This document shows positions 34,042 through 46,913 of a DNA stretch of 64,000 nt, piece by piece. Location: assembly GCA_018466975.1 (NCBI GenBank), contig CM031561.1, positions 4,712,001 to 4,776,000 of the forward strand, in the 5' to 3' direction. Source of the stretch: Sparassis latifolia. Its lineage: Eukaryota; Basidiomycota; Agaricomycetes; Polyporales; Sparassidaceae. Made by a program: the position numbers and the translations under genes. Each line of letters opens with the position of its first letter. Positions within the stretch are counted from its first letter, which is position 1. The notes beneath the pieces were generated by a model, which ran no database searches, was not told the DNA's origin, and saw only the letters and a list, made by a program, of their open reading frames with translations.

Positions 34042-36341
34042 TCATATCTCGTACGTAGCAAAGTCATCGTCAGACAGATCCTCCTCAGCTGCGGAATTAT
34101 TTGATTGATCCGAAACACCTGCATTCGCTCTGCAAATGCGAACTGAGCAACAATGTCCATGAGGACAGAAGATCAATAACGCACCTGAGTGTCTTCAGTA
34201 AGTCATCTTGCATGCACTGCGGGGCTTTCGACCGCGTACTCGAGTACCTCTCCCACTTGCGAAGCTCTCGGAGGTGCCTTTCGTAATTCTGCTTGTACTT
34301 CGGAGCGCGAAGTTCGACAGCGCGATGGATCCCCGTAGCCCATTCATCAATGGCACATTCAATCTGAGGCCATCATAATATGAGTAAGAGGCTTGTTAGA
34401 GGGATGAAGATACTCACCTCTGTTAGGACGAGGGCGAGTAGCATCACTAGGCCATTCTCGAAGTACTCGGGATGATGCACACCATCATCTTCGGCATCTT
34501 TGAACCACATCCTTGTGATGATTTCCGCGATGATTGGGTGACGACACATCGTCGTCGGATTGTGTGGATCCTGCCGAATCACATATAGGTCGGTATTAGT
34601 GCTTGCATACTGAGTGAGGAGTGAACGTACTATATGTGCGAATGCAACCTTTGGCTTCAATAATGCCACAAGGGCACGGTTGTACTCCTTGATTTCAGCA
34701 GTAAGGCCCTGCTTGAAACCGTAGTGCTTCTCCAGCAGTTGCCGTGCAAGACTCTTGAGAGCACTGCGTACTTGCGTGGCACGCGTTCGCACCTTCGAAG
34801 TAGCCTTCAGTACACATGAGAGTAAGCACTGTCATACTACTGCACTCACCAACAAGCGCTCCTGCTCGGTGGGGACCAGGTCGTCCGGGGTTTCCTTCTC
34901 GCCACAAGCTATAGTCCAAGCTTCTGCTATCATCCTGTCCTCATCTGCCGACACCGGATATGCACCCTCTGTGCACAGCATGAGCTTGAAGTGCTGGTAC
35001 ACCACGACAATAATCGCATGGCGCTCCGCTGTGAGTCCACGTGCACTGCGGTCGCGCAGAGTTTTTTTGGGCTTCTTCGTGGGAGGGAGATCCTCTGCGT
35101 CCTCGGCAGAAGTGTCATCGTCCTCGAGCGCCTCGATACATCCGTCATTAGATGAGGTCGGGGTACTCATCACATTTTGCCCAGCGCCAGTCTAACATTC
35201 TATAAGCAATGAGAACAGCGAGGTATGTTGTATGTTTACTTGCCGTGAGACTGGGACTGTCCTGCGTATGTGCAGTAACAGTGCCCATACGCTGCAAAGT
35301 ATTGATTGCTGCGGAGTTACCCAATGCGGGTCGCTGAACTCTGGAGCCCGTGACTCGTCGTACTAAATGAGGCTTGCGTGCAGTAGGAACGAGGGTCTGA
35401 GTGGGTTTTGGAGTACTTGCCGTGCGCGCAGGAATGCGGTGGACAAGACCGTGTTTACTGACACGATGCACTGGGAGGGATACAGGGGTCGAACTGATCT
35501 AGAGAATAGTTCGTATTTTGTACATCAGCTAGTAGTCAACGGACAAGAAACGAAGAGGCTCATGCACCATCTGCATCCCACGCGAAGGGGCTGGTCAACA
35601 AGTTGGCTATCAGATTGAGTAGTCATGGCACATTCATCACCGGTTCTGCATGATTGAGCTGAGCGACACGCTAGTGGTAATGAGATTGAGTCAGGTATTA
35701 CCATCGAGAAGGCCTTGAGGAACCGGGCACGTGCAGAGCTAGTTCCTGGCGTTCGAAACTCTGATCCAACGTGATTGCTGTTGATGCATCATGCTGAAGG
35801 AGTAATTGATTAGGGGCAGTGTGAATGGAAGGGGTTGACGGGTTATATGTGTACGAATGAGCTTGGGCAAGAGTATCAAATGTAAGGGACTCGAAATTAA
35901 AATTATCTAAATTGCGATGAGCAATTTCGGGCATCGTGCTGGACATAAACATATTGTGCGGCTCTTGAACTGTAGAGGTATCGGGTGGCTGCCACATCTG
36001 CTGCATGAAGGCCTGCTCGTGAGAGGCCTCTGTGGCCGTCAGAGTAGACAGAGAGATCGGAAGCATGCCAGTGTAACTCTGCGGCAGCGACTGGACTGGT
36101 ACATCCATGCTTTTCTGAGCCAGCTTGCGAGCTTCATATAGCTGACGTCGTGCTTGCGATTTTGCAATAGAATCAACTGCAAAATAATACAGTGAGCATA
36201 TCTGAGTGAAGGAAGAAAATGCGCAGACATACGGTGACCTTCAAGGCGTGTAGTGGAGCGAGGCTGGCGGTGCCCACGGCCTGATGGACCAGGAGGCTCT
36301 TGAGACTGGAATTGAGAAACATCGTCGGGAGGATCAGCCAT
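34042..36341 (-). CDS. DUF6532-type protein carried by the KDZ element
   Basis: Multi-exon gene. Exon 1 is 36233-36341 (MADPPDDVSQFQSQ), exon 2 is 35702-36176 (SIAKSQARRQLYEARKLAQKS, Q/S/T-rich), then several exons between about 35630 and 34820. The conserved part covers about 34800 to 34170: TRATQVRSALKSLARQLLEK, HPIIAEIITRMWF, HHPEYFENGLVMLLALVLTE, IECAIDEWATGIHRAVEL. This matches the DUF6532 pattern as I remember it. The acidic C-terminus ends SDDDFATYEI, stop at 34042-34044. A basic PPTKKPKKTLRDRS patch could be a nuclear signal. Function is unknown. Its place inside the transposon, sharing a promoter region with the transposase, suggests an accessory role. Confidence 0.65.
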
Positions 36342-36520
36342 GGTGGGCCTCCCTCGCTGCAATGATGGAGAGTAAGACAGAGGAAGTAAAAGGGCGCGCG
36401 GAAATTTTAGAAAAATGCCCAGTGGTTCCAATCACTTGCAAACACCGGTGCTCGCCGGTTGTGAAGAACTCCGTGGTGTCCTGGAAATCTGCAGACACTT
36501 TTGCAACACTCCTTTGACCT
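36342..36520. promoter_or_regulatory. Bidirectional promoter region of the KDZ element
   Basis: A 179-bp gap separates the DUF6532 start (36341, minus) from the transposase start (36521, plus). Both genes must be expressed from this interval, which suggests co-regulation. Confidence 0.5.
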
Positions 36521-39500
36521 ATGGCAATCTGTCAGTTCTGCAGAGCATCCTTTAAAACTGAGACTGCTGTTCGGCGTCACCAGGCCCAAGCAACGGCATG
36601 TTTACGGCGGCGTAATTCATGGTGGACCAATTTACACCTGAATCAACAGTCGAGTGTCGACAGTAATGCAGACACTGTTTCTACTCCTGAAAACCATCTC
36701 CCCTCTGCAGCTTCTGAAGAAGGGCTCACCATATTGTCCAACATGCTCGATATGGACCACGATGCAGGTGCAGAGGATTATGCTCCTGTAGCTGAAGCCG
36801 ATGTTGAGCCTGAGGTACCGTTGGAGGCGGATGTAGATGCATCACTACCTCACAGGCCGTCGGTGGAGGAGATTCTGGACGAGGACTCCAGCTATCCACA
36901 GGCTCGTTATGCTCAAGTCTTCTCCGGTGCAGGGCAGTCTTTGGGTGAGTCAAAGACACTGTTCACGAGCATTCACGATGAGCAGATTTTGCAAGGATCT
37001 GAAATATACGGACCATTCGAAAACAATGAGGAGTGGGAATTGGCGAAGTGGCTCATCCAGAATGTGGGACATACACAGGCAGAGAACTTCTTGAAGCTTC
37101 CTATCGTACGTAACCATCTGTCCACGGGACAAAGTGGATGTTGAACTTACCAAAACGAGCACAGATCAGCAGTCGCGTCCATCCCTCCTATCATAACAAA
37201 GATGCTTTGCTAAGCGCAGTTGACTCGCTACCCAGCGGAGTTGACTGGAGGTGTGAGGATATTGAACTCACTGGGGATCTCCCTGATCAAGACGGAAATG
37301 TCCTGACAGAAAACCTAGAGCTGTGGTTCCGCGATCCACTTGAGTGCATCCGCGAGCTCTTCAACAATCCTGTTTTTGAAGACGTCATGAAGTACGCACC
37401 GGAGCGTCAGTTTGCCGATGAAAATGGTGAAGTTCAGATCACAAGTGAGATGTGGACAGCGGAGTGGTGGTCAAACCTGCAGGTAAGAAGTCCTTTTCTA
37501 CACGTCTTTGCATAACTCACTGACAGGTCACAGGAACGCCTTCCTCCCGGTGCCACAATTGCACCGGTCATACTGTCGTCCGACAAGACAAGGTTATCAC
37601 AGTTCCGTGGAGACAAAAGTGCCTGGCCGGTATATCTTACCATCGGCAACATCGCCAAGGACGTGCGTCGCAAGGCCTCCTCTCATGCCACGGTCTTGAT
37701 TGGATATCTTCCTGTCGGCAAGCTAGACTGTTTCAGTGATAAAACTAGGTCCATTGTGAAGTACCGACTCTTTCACCACTGCATGCGCGCTATGCTTGCA
37801 TCAGTGGCTGAAGCAGGACACACTGGCGTCACGATGACATGTGCGGATGGATTACTACGGTCTGTTTGGCCCATTGTTGCCTCGTATGTCGCGGATTATC
37901 CTGAACAATGCCTGGTCGCATGCTGTATGGAAAATAGATGTCCGATGTGCAAGGTTGTCCCAGAGCAACGGGGAGGACATGACACTCATCCCCAACGAGA
38001 AGTCTCCGAGACTTTGTTGCTCCTTGCGCAGCTAGATGCGAATCACCCAAGCCCCGAACAAAAGCATCGATTCAAAGATCTTGGTTTGCGGCCAGTGTAC
38101 CCACCTTTCTGGCAAGATCTGCCATATTCGGACATTTTCCAATGGTTCACTCCGGATTTGCTGCACCAGCTACACAAAGGTGTGTTCAAGGACCACCTGG
38201 TGAAGTGGTGTACTGCGTTGTGGGTACCGATGAAGTCGATGCACGCTTCCGCTCTATGAGTGAAATATCTGGTCTTCGCCACTTTGATCACGGCATATCG
38301 AGTCTCGCAGTGGACAGGAGCGGAGCACAAGGAGATGGAAAAAGTCTTTCTGGGTTTAGTCATGGGTTGCGCAGACCCACGCATCATCCGAGCTGTCCGG
38401 GCGACGATCGACTTCATTTACTATGCCTCGCTCCAGTCGCACACGACTCAGACATTGGCAGCCCTGCAAGAAGCTCTTGATGGCTTCCATGCTCACAAGG
38501 ACATTTTCATAGAGCTCGGAGCTCGGAACCAGGACCATTTTAACATACCGAAGATCCATGCGATGAAACACTATGTCGCAATGATCAAACTGTTTGGGAG
38601 TGCGGACGGGTTCAACACTGAATCTCCGGAGCGCCTTCACATCGACTATGCGAAGGATGCATACCGGCCAGCAACCGCAAAGACTATCTATATCAGATGG
38701 TCATCTGGCTTCGACGGCAGGAAGCAGTCGACCGCTTCGCACTCTATCTGAATTGGTGCAAGAACGGTGGATATCACGGTCAGGTTGCTCCGTGGTGTCC
38801 TTGGCCCCAAAAGATGGCGAAGATCCCGAAGCCATTGAAGCCACCCAAATGTCACGCGATGTGAGCACTTCATTACAGGTTCAGTACAAGATTGCCAAGC
38901 ACCACCCTCATGCTCTCCGAGGTGTTATAGCGAGCGATATCATCTTGTACCACCATGCATCCCATTTTGTAGACTGCTTGGGTATCTACCTCCGTGACCA
39001 CGGCAGTTCTTTCAAGCCCCATCTCTTCGACTCTTTCAACCTCTATGCTCGCCTATCTGTCACTCTACCGCAAATCCCTGCAGCAAATCCTATTCCACCA
39101 GTTGTGGCGACGCACTGTTGCACACTGGTGTCACAGGTCACACACTCATTGTTGCGAAGTCATATCCAAAGCTAGGTGTCACACGGCCGATGATGTTGGT
39201 ACCATACAACCGCCTACAGTACTCATGGCCAAGATTAAGCAAAGACACCCTTGCACTGATCCTTCCATGTTGTGATGACTTTGAAAATGTCTTAAGCCGA
39301 GGTTAGACGTTCGATGCTGCCAAATTGACCTTGTCGGTCTAATGCTCTACTGTGCGCAACAGCGACACGAGTCCACTGAGCAACCAGAGAGCAGCAATAA
39401 AACATTTGACAATGTGTTGGAAGTTACACTGGCAGACACGTTCAAGCTCAGTCTTGAATCGAATGACATTAGTTTAATATCGCAGTGCACCATTTACCGC

Positions 39501-40153
39501 ATGAATCAGAGCTTCTGCCTTCGGCGATCTCGGCTGACAGAGCACTTGAATGGACGAGGTTAGGACCCCAGCATATCCTCCAATATGTCCGATCTGAATG
39601 TGAGTAAAAGTGGACCTCAAAAATGTAGTCCGTGCATCTCCACCAGTTCCTGCTCAAGGTCGACGCACTGCGCAGCATGCGCGTCTTGACTTCGCTCTTG
39701 TTCGCACTGGGGAGTTCAATCCAGTGACGGCCGGAACTCCATTAGAAGGTTTGTTATTCCCCGCCCTGGAGTCTGTGATGTTCTGACATATGGGAAGGTC
39801 TCCGCGTGGCACACATCCGTGTGCTCTTTGCACTGCCTGAACATTATCCTGTGCTTGCACAGCATCCACTTGCATACATCGAGTGGTTCACACCGCTCCG
39901 CCGTATGGATCCTGATTCTGAGTTGTTTGTTGTCAGCCCGTCAACTCGCATGCATCAGCCGTATGGGGAGATCATCTCCATCGACCGCATTGTTCGAAAT
40001 TGTCATCTCGTACCAAATTTCGGTCGCGAGATGGATTCTCGTTGGACAACTCAGAATGTCACGGAGCTGTGTACGTCATTTTACCTCAATCCTTACATAG
40101 ATACACATATGTTTTGTATGCTTCGCGCAAAGCAGTATGGTTGTTTACCATGA
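36521..40153 (+). pseudogene. Plavaka-type KDZ transposase, frameshifted
   Basis: Begins with a C2HC zinc-finger-like motif, CQFCRASFKTETAVRRHQAQ. Exons 36521-37105, 37165-37482 and 37534 onward join in phase 0. The Plavaka core is clear: [110 protein letters not shown]. Similarity moves between frames near 38210, 38300 and 38660, so at least three indels disrupt the gene; the first two compensate each other. Later conserved pieces at about 38860-39080 and 39806-40153 (HPLAYIEWFTPLRRMDPDS ... CHLVPNFG) close the coding region. The chemistry would be cut-and-paste transposition. Confidence 0.8.
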
Positions 40154-40512
40154 GACTTGACACCTTGCGTCCTAAGTTGAAAGTGTACACGAGCACCCTA
40201 AGCATCGACACTCAATCCTTGTCCAGCCAATCAGAATTCGGGTGCTTCATTGCCGAGACGGATCCTCCACTCAGCCGGTAGGCCTGCCTATGCGGTGCTA
40301 CATAGCACCGTGATGGCTACAGCATGCTACATGGCACTACATGGACTTGATCCGTCTACTGTGTACTGTGTAGAAAATGGGTGCTACAGGAGAAAAGTCA
40401 CCTTTGCAGATGATAGTTTTAAAAAGTTGAAATGGAAAAGGTGGCCAGGAAGCCAGAAAATGTGGGGTGGCCTAAGGACCCATGGTGGCCGAAGGACCGG
40501 TATAAGACTGTA

Positions 40513-41342
40513 CTAGTCCATGGAAGGATACAATAGGAGGAAAGTCCCATATCGCAAACATTTGTGAAGTAAGTGAAAGACGTGAGTTGTATCATCCCCA
40601 TCGGATGGTCCGAATATCCATCAGGAAATCCGCATTATAGATATCGCATCTATCATCGGTTGACGGATATCGAACCTGTCGCGAACTTGCAAACGCACGT
40701 CTCTTCGCATTGCGCCGGCTTCCTTCTCTGAAGAACTGGAATTTGTCACAGTAGCTTACCAAAGTCTGGAGAGACGCGCCGGCTGGTCTGCTGCGAGCGC
40801 TCTTTCCGCCACCTTCCGCTGTTGGTCCGCTGAGAGTGACCGTCTTTCATGGATATCGATGGCTATCGCCCATCAGACTGTGGTCAGATACACATGGTGC
40901 CTAACTCGCTTTCTCAATTGGTCACAATGGTTAAGCCAGAAATGGAGCCGCGCAAGCGGCAGTCCTGTACGCTCTATAAACGTAGCACCGCCTGAGCATG
41001 GCTATACCGATTTACGAGGTGAACTGAGAAGTCAATATTCAGCCTCTAAATTTGTAAAAATCCAGCATACTCTAAGGAGATTTTGCGCAAGTCTGTGATC
41101 ATGAGTCAGCGTGGCGAGCGCGGATACTGGACTTCGAGCGCGGGACCGGCGTAAGCCGAGATGATTCGTTCATTATTGTGCCCAAGGAAAGTTTAGCTCA
41201 AATGCTTTCCATTCTCCCTTTAAAACGTGAGCTTCAACGTAGAAGATTAGAGTTCAGCCTGACCAGTGTCCGCCACGCTGCTTGTTGTCGTCTTCCCTAT
41301 CCAAGCCCCCTAACTGCACTGTGACTCACCGAGACGACTGAC
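40513..41342. other. intergenic, nothing recognised
   Basis: Right flank of the KDZ element and upstream DNA of the RBR gene. Only short ORFs. Confidence 0.5.
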
Positions 41343-44300
41343 ATGGCTACTGCAGTGGCCGGAAGCCAGAGGAGTGGAGATCTGCCAGTGGCGGCGAACG
41401 ATGGATCTCGGCCTACAGAAGTGAGTTGTTGAGATTTTGTTCAAGTGACTCTGCTTTCTTATGTGCTATTAGGCTGACGCAACCCGACACTCTGGACATC
41501 GTCAGAAGGACGAAGTCTGTATCAACTTCCAGTTCAGACGGTGTCGATTGGGCCGTTCATGTCATTATAAGCATGTCTACTTGAAGGACCCAACACCCCA
41601 TGTATCTGTACCACGTCCAGAGGCTGGATTGCCTCCGCGTCCGACGTGGAAGAGCGGCGAAATATGCCGGTTGTTCCAACGAGGGCTCTGCCTGTATGGT
41701 GACATCTGTCGCCACATACACGTACTCCATCAAGGCGAGCTCCCTACGCCATCGGGGGCCACACCCACAACAGACTCTGTACCATCGCAACGCGAGGTGA
41801 GAGTGGCAGTGCAAGGGGTAATATGCTGCTTGTTAATATTGGATATAGGAATCAGTTTTGGCGCAACACACCGACTCTCTTCCATCGCAGACGCCAGAGC
41901 GGTCCCCAATTTTTAGTGCTCAACCACACGAACATGGCGACGTTGTACCTCCACAATCCACCCAATCAGTCTCAGCGTCCGTAGAGGTAAGCTTTCTTGA
42001 TAAAGCGGCGAAGAACTATCCCGGCTGAACGAATGTGGCAGTCCACAGATGCATCTCGTTCCGCCACGACGGTTCCCCAGGATGACAAGGTGCGCAGCCA
42101 TACTTTGTATGGTCTGTACGGTCGATATATATATTTGTTTACTCGTCTAGAACACATCTGTCGCTACTGCAGTTGTGCAGAAACGAGGACTATGCCGGGA
42201 GTACTCCCGTCGGGGCATCTGCCTTAAGGGTAAACTCTGCAAATATACTCATCGCACAGAAGGTGGTGCCACGGCAGTGCGTAGTACCGATGCTATGGCT
42301 CCACACTTTGCAAAAAATGCATCGTCATCGTCGCAGATGGCTGCACGGGCAAAAGTGGATCTGGTCTCGTTACCTTCTGCAGGCACTTCGACACCGTCAT
42401 TGAAGACTACACCGGCAAAAGACGATCCGGTCTCTTTATTTACTACTGGCGATCCGGCCGCGCGTGTAGCTTCCTCAGTTCCGAATCCTTCCCAACCCGC
42501 TACGTCGTCGTCGCCGCCTACCCTGGCAGTATGCCCCGCTACTTTGTCTTCCGCAGCAAAAGTAGCATCTTCAAAACAAGGTTCTGATGCGTCTGTGGCT
42601 CCTGCGGAGCAGAAAGTGGTGGCCCCATCTGCTGCGCCAGTAGATCCTGTGCCTCCGAAGGCAAGGGTATTGCCGTCGAGAGTCAATTCAAAGAAATCTT
42701 CCGCACCCAAGGCGGCGAAGGCTGGAGCGTCGACTCCGCCTGAAGCCTCTCCCTCGACCGTCCCGCCGAAGACAGGAGTTGTGCCGAGAGTCTCCTCAGG
42801 AGACACATCGTCATTAACGGCCACCAAGCATGCTCAGTCAAGAGAGGTTCCTGTAGCCGCGTCTTCGGCGGCTGCTCCCACTCGGGGAAGTAAAAAGACT
42901 GTGTCTGCGTCAGCGAAAGCCAAGGGTAAGGGCCCTGAACCCCCAGCGGATGATGCCTGCGCTCCGACTAGTGCTTCGCCAATCGTAACGTCAAATCCTA
43001 CGTTCCCGGCGCCGTCGAAGAGTACTTCCAGCGGCGCTCCTTCGACTGTCCCGCCGAAGACAGCAGTTGTGCCGAAAGTTTCCTCAGGTGATACATCGTC
43101 GGCAGCGGCCACCAAGCCTGCACAGCCAAAAGAAGTTCTTACAGCCACGTCTTCGGTGGAGGCTCCCACCCCAAGAAATAAGAAGGCTGTGTCAGCGAAA
43201 GCCAAGGGAAAGAGCCCTGTATCCCCTGCAGGTAATGCCAGCGCCCCGACTAGTGCTACCCCGATCGCATCCTCGATTCCTCTACTCGCAGCGCCGTCGA
43301 AGAAGGCCCCCAGTGGCCCTCTAGAGGTAACCCCAAATTTCCATCGTCTAATTTTTCTGACCGGTTTTCGACAGATGAAAGAGACATGCAGAGATTTCAC
43401 GAAGAAGGGAGGGTGTAAGAGGGGCGTAAACTGTCCCTATATACATCCTTCCCAGGCGGCCGGCCCCGACCCGGCCGCTGTCGTTACAGAAAATTCAGCG
43501 AGCACTGCCGCCTCGTCAAGTGCTGCTCCGCGCCAACCGACGAAGATGGCCTCATCGTCGAAATCCAGCACCGGTGGCGAGGCGGTAATCTCCCATTACT
43601 TTGGCTTATATTCCCATCTTCTAATCTGTTTATAGAGTGACGAATCCATTGTGTCGAAGTCCAAGGCGAAGCTTGTGACGGAGTGGGAGGAGCCAGTAGA
43701 CGGGCAGGACGTATTCGAGAGGTCATTGAGCTCTGCGTTAAACACGCGTACTGTAGTGGCTTCAGTGTTGACTCTGAATTTGCCTAGATCGTTGGACCGT
43801 TCGAAGCAAGGGCGTGGCCGGAAGAAGAAGACGCGGCAGGTAGCTCACACCACCTCTTCTACTCAATAGCCCCCTGACATCATCCTTTTTAATTTTCAGA
43901 AATCGAGTGCTGCAAAGGCGTCAAAAGTGGCATCATCAGATAACGAGGCGCGGACAGCATCTGTCGAGGCTGTAACAGTGGTTGCGGACAGCGTTGAGGA
44001 CACGATAACTAGTGATCAGGTTACAGCCAATGTCAGCGTACCGCGGCCTGCGGAGCAAACGACGCATCGTAACACGTCATCGAGGTCCACCCTCGCAACT
44101 CACTCTGAATTTGTGCAGCGTTCACATGGTAGGCCAATGGAGTATGCTACCGTGCCACCGACTCATGTACGCCAGCCATCTTGTGAGCCTGACAGCTCCT
44201 CGTCGGATGCGACCTTCTACTCTTCAGTGAGTATAAGGGTTATGTATCGATGTCTTATCGTTGATTCGTTATTGTACCGCTCAGTTGTCTTCACTGGAGG

Positions 44301-46913
44301 GCTCTCCACGGTCTTCCAACTCCTCCATTACACAGCTACCTGTGACTCCGCGAGAAATGTGTATCGACTGGCTCCGCGGAAACTGCTTTAGAGTCAACTG
44401 TAGATATTCTCACAAGGGTACTGGTTACGTGAGCAAGAGGGAAGCAGTTGATGTGAGGATTCAGTACTTTCATCAGAGTGTCCGTGCTCACGTTGTATGC
44501 CAGGAGTGTCGCTTGCAGGATCGTTTTTCACCTGAGCATCCTCAAGACCCTTACCTGGATCGCCTCACCGGGGGGCTGGAGTTTTCAAAGAAATTGCCTC
44601 CCAGAATTGAGAAGAAGCCTGCCTATGTGGTCCCACCAAATTTACCGCAAGCCAATGAAAGGCCTGTCCCTCTGGTGCCACCAGGTTTGGGATTGGAGGC
44701 AGTAAGTATGTTTGTTAGCTTTGCGGAACTCAATGTTGAAATTGTGTAAACCCCAGTTGATTGCCAATGGATCCAGGTTGCCGCCCCGTAAAGCACCGGA
44801 GGATGCGATAACGATTCCCGTTTTGGATTCAACCAAAGTCACCTACGGTCCGGGCTTCGAGATTCGCCAGCTGCTGACTGGCTTTGAATCACGACAACTT
44901 TTTCTTGGACAGGTGCCGTGCTCAGTGACCCCTGTGGCGATTACAGCCGCTCTGGAGGCATACGGCGAAGTATTAACGGTAACCATGCCAGACAAAAGCA
45001 CAGATTGCCCTGTCATGAACGTCCGGGTGACTTTTGCCAAGCCAAAGGAGGCAGAGCACGCTGCGTCCTCTCTTGATGGTGCACAGCTCTTCGGTACCGT
45101 TGTATCTGCCCGTCTTACCACCTTTAGGTCGTCCGTTGGGAAAGGTGTTTTCCATGACAGAGACGTCCTCTTAGAAATTCCCGTTCCTTATCGCACTGGG
45201 TTCGTTGGCTACGAGACCAGGGAGCAAGCCGACAAAGCGATCGCGATGGGCAATGGCTTCGACATGAGGGGCAACTGTCTCTCAGCCATATTTCACCAAC
45301 GCTTGCCCCAGGTCGGCACGTTCAACGTGCGCTTCATTGGGCTTCCCCCAGATGCCAAAGAGAGCGACCTCGCACGGTTTGGGGTGAACGAAGGAGTCAT
45401 GATGGACCGTCCCAACTACCTGTCCTTGAAACGGGCCATCGACAGCGTTATAGATCTCCTCCAGGGTTTCGGCGATCTCGTCAATGTGAACGTACTTCCA
45501 CCACCGTATAAACGCGGCGTCGCACGCATATGGGCTCATTTCAGTCACGCCGGCGTCGCGGAGAACTTTTGCCAGGCATTGAATGGCTCTCGGCTTCCCT
45601 TCATAGGGAAGGGCAAGCTCTTTGCCAAACATTATCGCACGCTCTCTTTCTTACTCCCCGGTGATGTGTATGATGTGTTGTCGAACGAGATCGTCCTTCT
45701 TCGCTCTTTCACCTGGGACAACGATTACGGCAGCTCCATTTCTGTCTTTGACAAACGACCACTCAATGGGCCGTCAGCTCCAGTCCAGGTCAAACTTGTG
45801 TCGGTCAATATTCCTGCTCTCATGCGGCTTAAAGCAGCGTTCGAGAAGTTACTCCGTGGCGAGAAGATCGTACAAGACGGGGAGATAGTTTGGGATGGCT
45901 TCTTCAACAGGCGCGTTGGCAGCTTATACCTCGAAAACTTAGAGCGCATCAATCCCGGTGTCATGATCAATAGGGACACTCGCAGACGAACTATTTCGGT
46001 GTTCGGGGACGCACCAAAGCGTGCTGCTGTCCGGCGCATGATCTTGACTAAGGTCGCCTCCCTGCGCGCACAGAGAACACATATCTTCCCTCTCGGTGGA
46101 AGACTGATTGGTCTCTTCTTCGGTTCCGATATGGCAGCCTTGCAGCGACAGCTTGGGGTGGAGAATGTGTTCTTGGACCGTCAAAACCGTGTTCTCAAAG
46201 TGCGGGGTAACGAGGATGCGCAGAAGGTAGCTGAACTCTCCGTGGTTCGTGCTCGGCAACGCCATGGTGGAGAACGTCATCGACTCGACGTGGAATGCCC
46301 AGTTTGCTTCGACGAGGTGACAAATCCGGTAACGTTACCGTGCGGACATATGTGGTGCAGGTCCTGTCTCTCAAACTACCTGATGGCTGCCGTGGACAAC
46401 AAGGTCTTTCCCTTAACGTGTCTCGGCGACGAAGCCAAGTGTTCTTTGCCGATTCCTCTCGAGACTGCGCAAGACCTTCTGTCACCCAACGATTTTGATA
46501 CGGTAATTCACGCATCCTTCCTTTCATACGTCCACTCGCGACCCAAGGAATTCCACTACTGTCCAACTCCTGATTGTCCCCAGGTGTACAGAAAAGCGCC
46601 GCGAGGCACCGTGCTACAATGTCCGTCATGTCTCATCCGTATCTGTGGGAACTGTCACGTCGAGTATCATGAAGGTGCACCGTGCTCCATTGGTGATGTC
46701 GAAGATCAGGAGTTGTTCGAGAAATGGAAGCAGGGCCACGATGTCAAAAACTGTCCTGGCTGCAGTATCCCCATTGAACGCGCCGCGGGCTGCAACCACA
46801 TGACGTGTGCCCGATGCAAGACGCACATCTGCTGGGTGTGCCTCGAGACTTTCTCCAAGAGCAACGAGGTGTACGACCACATGCGTATGATCCACGGTGG
46901 CATTGGGCTATAG
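41343..46913 (+). CDS. Five-CCCH zinc finger, RRM-like, RBR E3 ubiquitin ligase
   Basis: 1692-aa protein from ten exons: 41343-41420, 41473-41796, 41849-41986, 42042-42089, 42151-43326, 43375-43584, 43636-43839, 43900-44226, 44285-44701, 44757-46913. All nine introns are phase 0. CCCH fingers: CINFQFRRCRLGRSCHYKH and CRLFQRGLCLYGDICRHIH (exon 2), CREYSRRGICLKGKLCKYTH (exon 5), CRDFTKKGGCKRGVNCPYIH (exon 6), CIDWLRGNCFRVNCRYSH (exon 9). Between them lie Ser/Ala/Pro-rich repeats. The last exon has an RRM-like stretch (RQLFLGQVPCSVTPVAITAA). It ends with RING1 (ECPVCFDEVTNPVTLPCGHM), an IBR, and RING2 containing GCNHMTC, which holds the expected catalytic Cys of RBR ligases. It probably links RNA binding to ubiquitylation. 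Confidence 0.85.

Larger units (their letters stand above)
33101..40512. mobile_element. KDZ-superfamily (Plavaka-type) DNA transposon, 7.4 kb
   Basis: The whole element is bounded by 29-bp terminal inverted repeats at 33101-33129 and 40484-40512, which I read as identical (outer part TACAGTCTTATACCGGTCCT). The subterminal word GGTGGCCKAAGGACC occurs twice at the right end (40467 and 40484). Inside are a Plavaka transposase gene (plus strand) and a divergently transcribed DUF6532 gene (minus strand), about 180 bp apart. No target-site duplication was found in the immediate flanks. Frameshifts in the transposase suggest an inactive copy. Confidence 0.8.

Noticed and set aside
33081..40530. Target-site duplication for the KDZ element
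   Set aside because: Flanks ending ATTATATGCA and starting CTAGTCCATG do not match at any usual length; none is claimed.
42249..43400. Long minus-strand open frames
   Set aside because: Antisense shadows of the Ser/Ala/Pro-rich exon 5 of the RBR gene.
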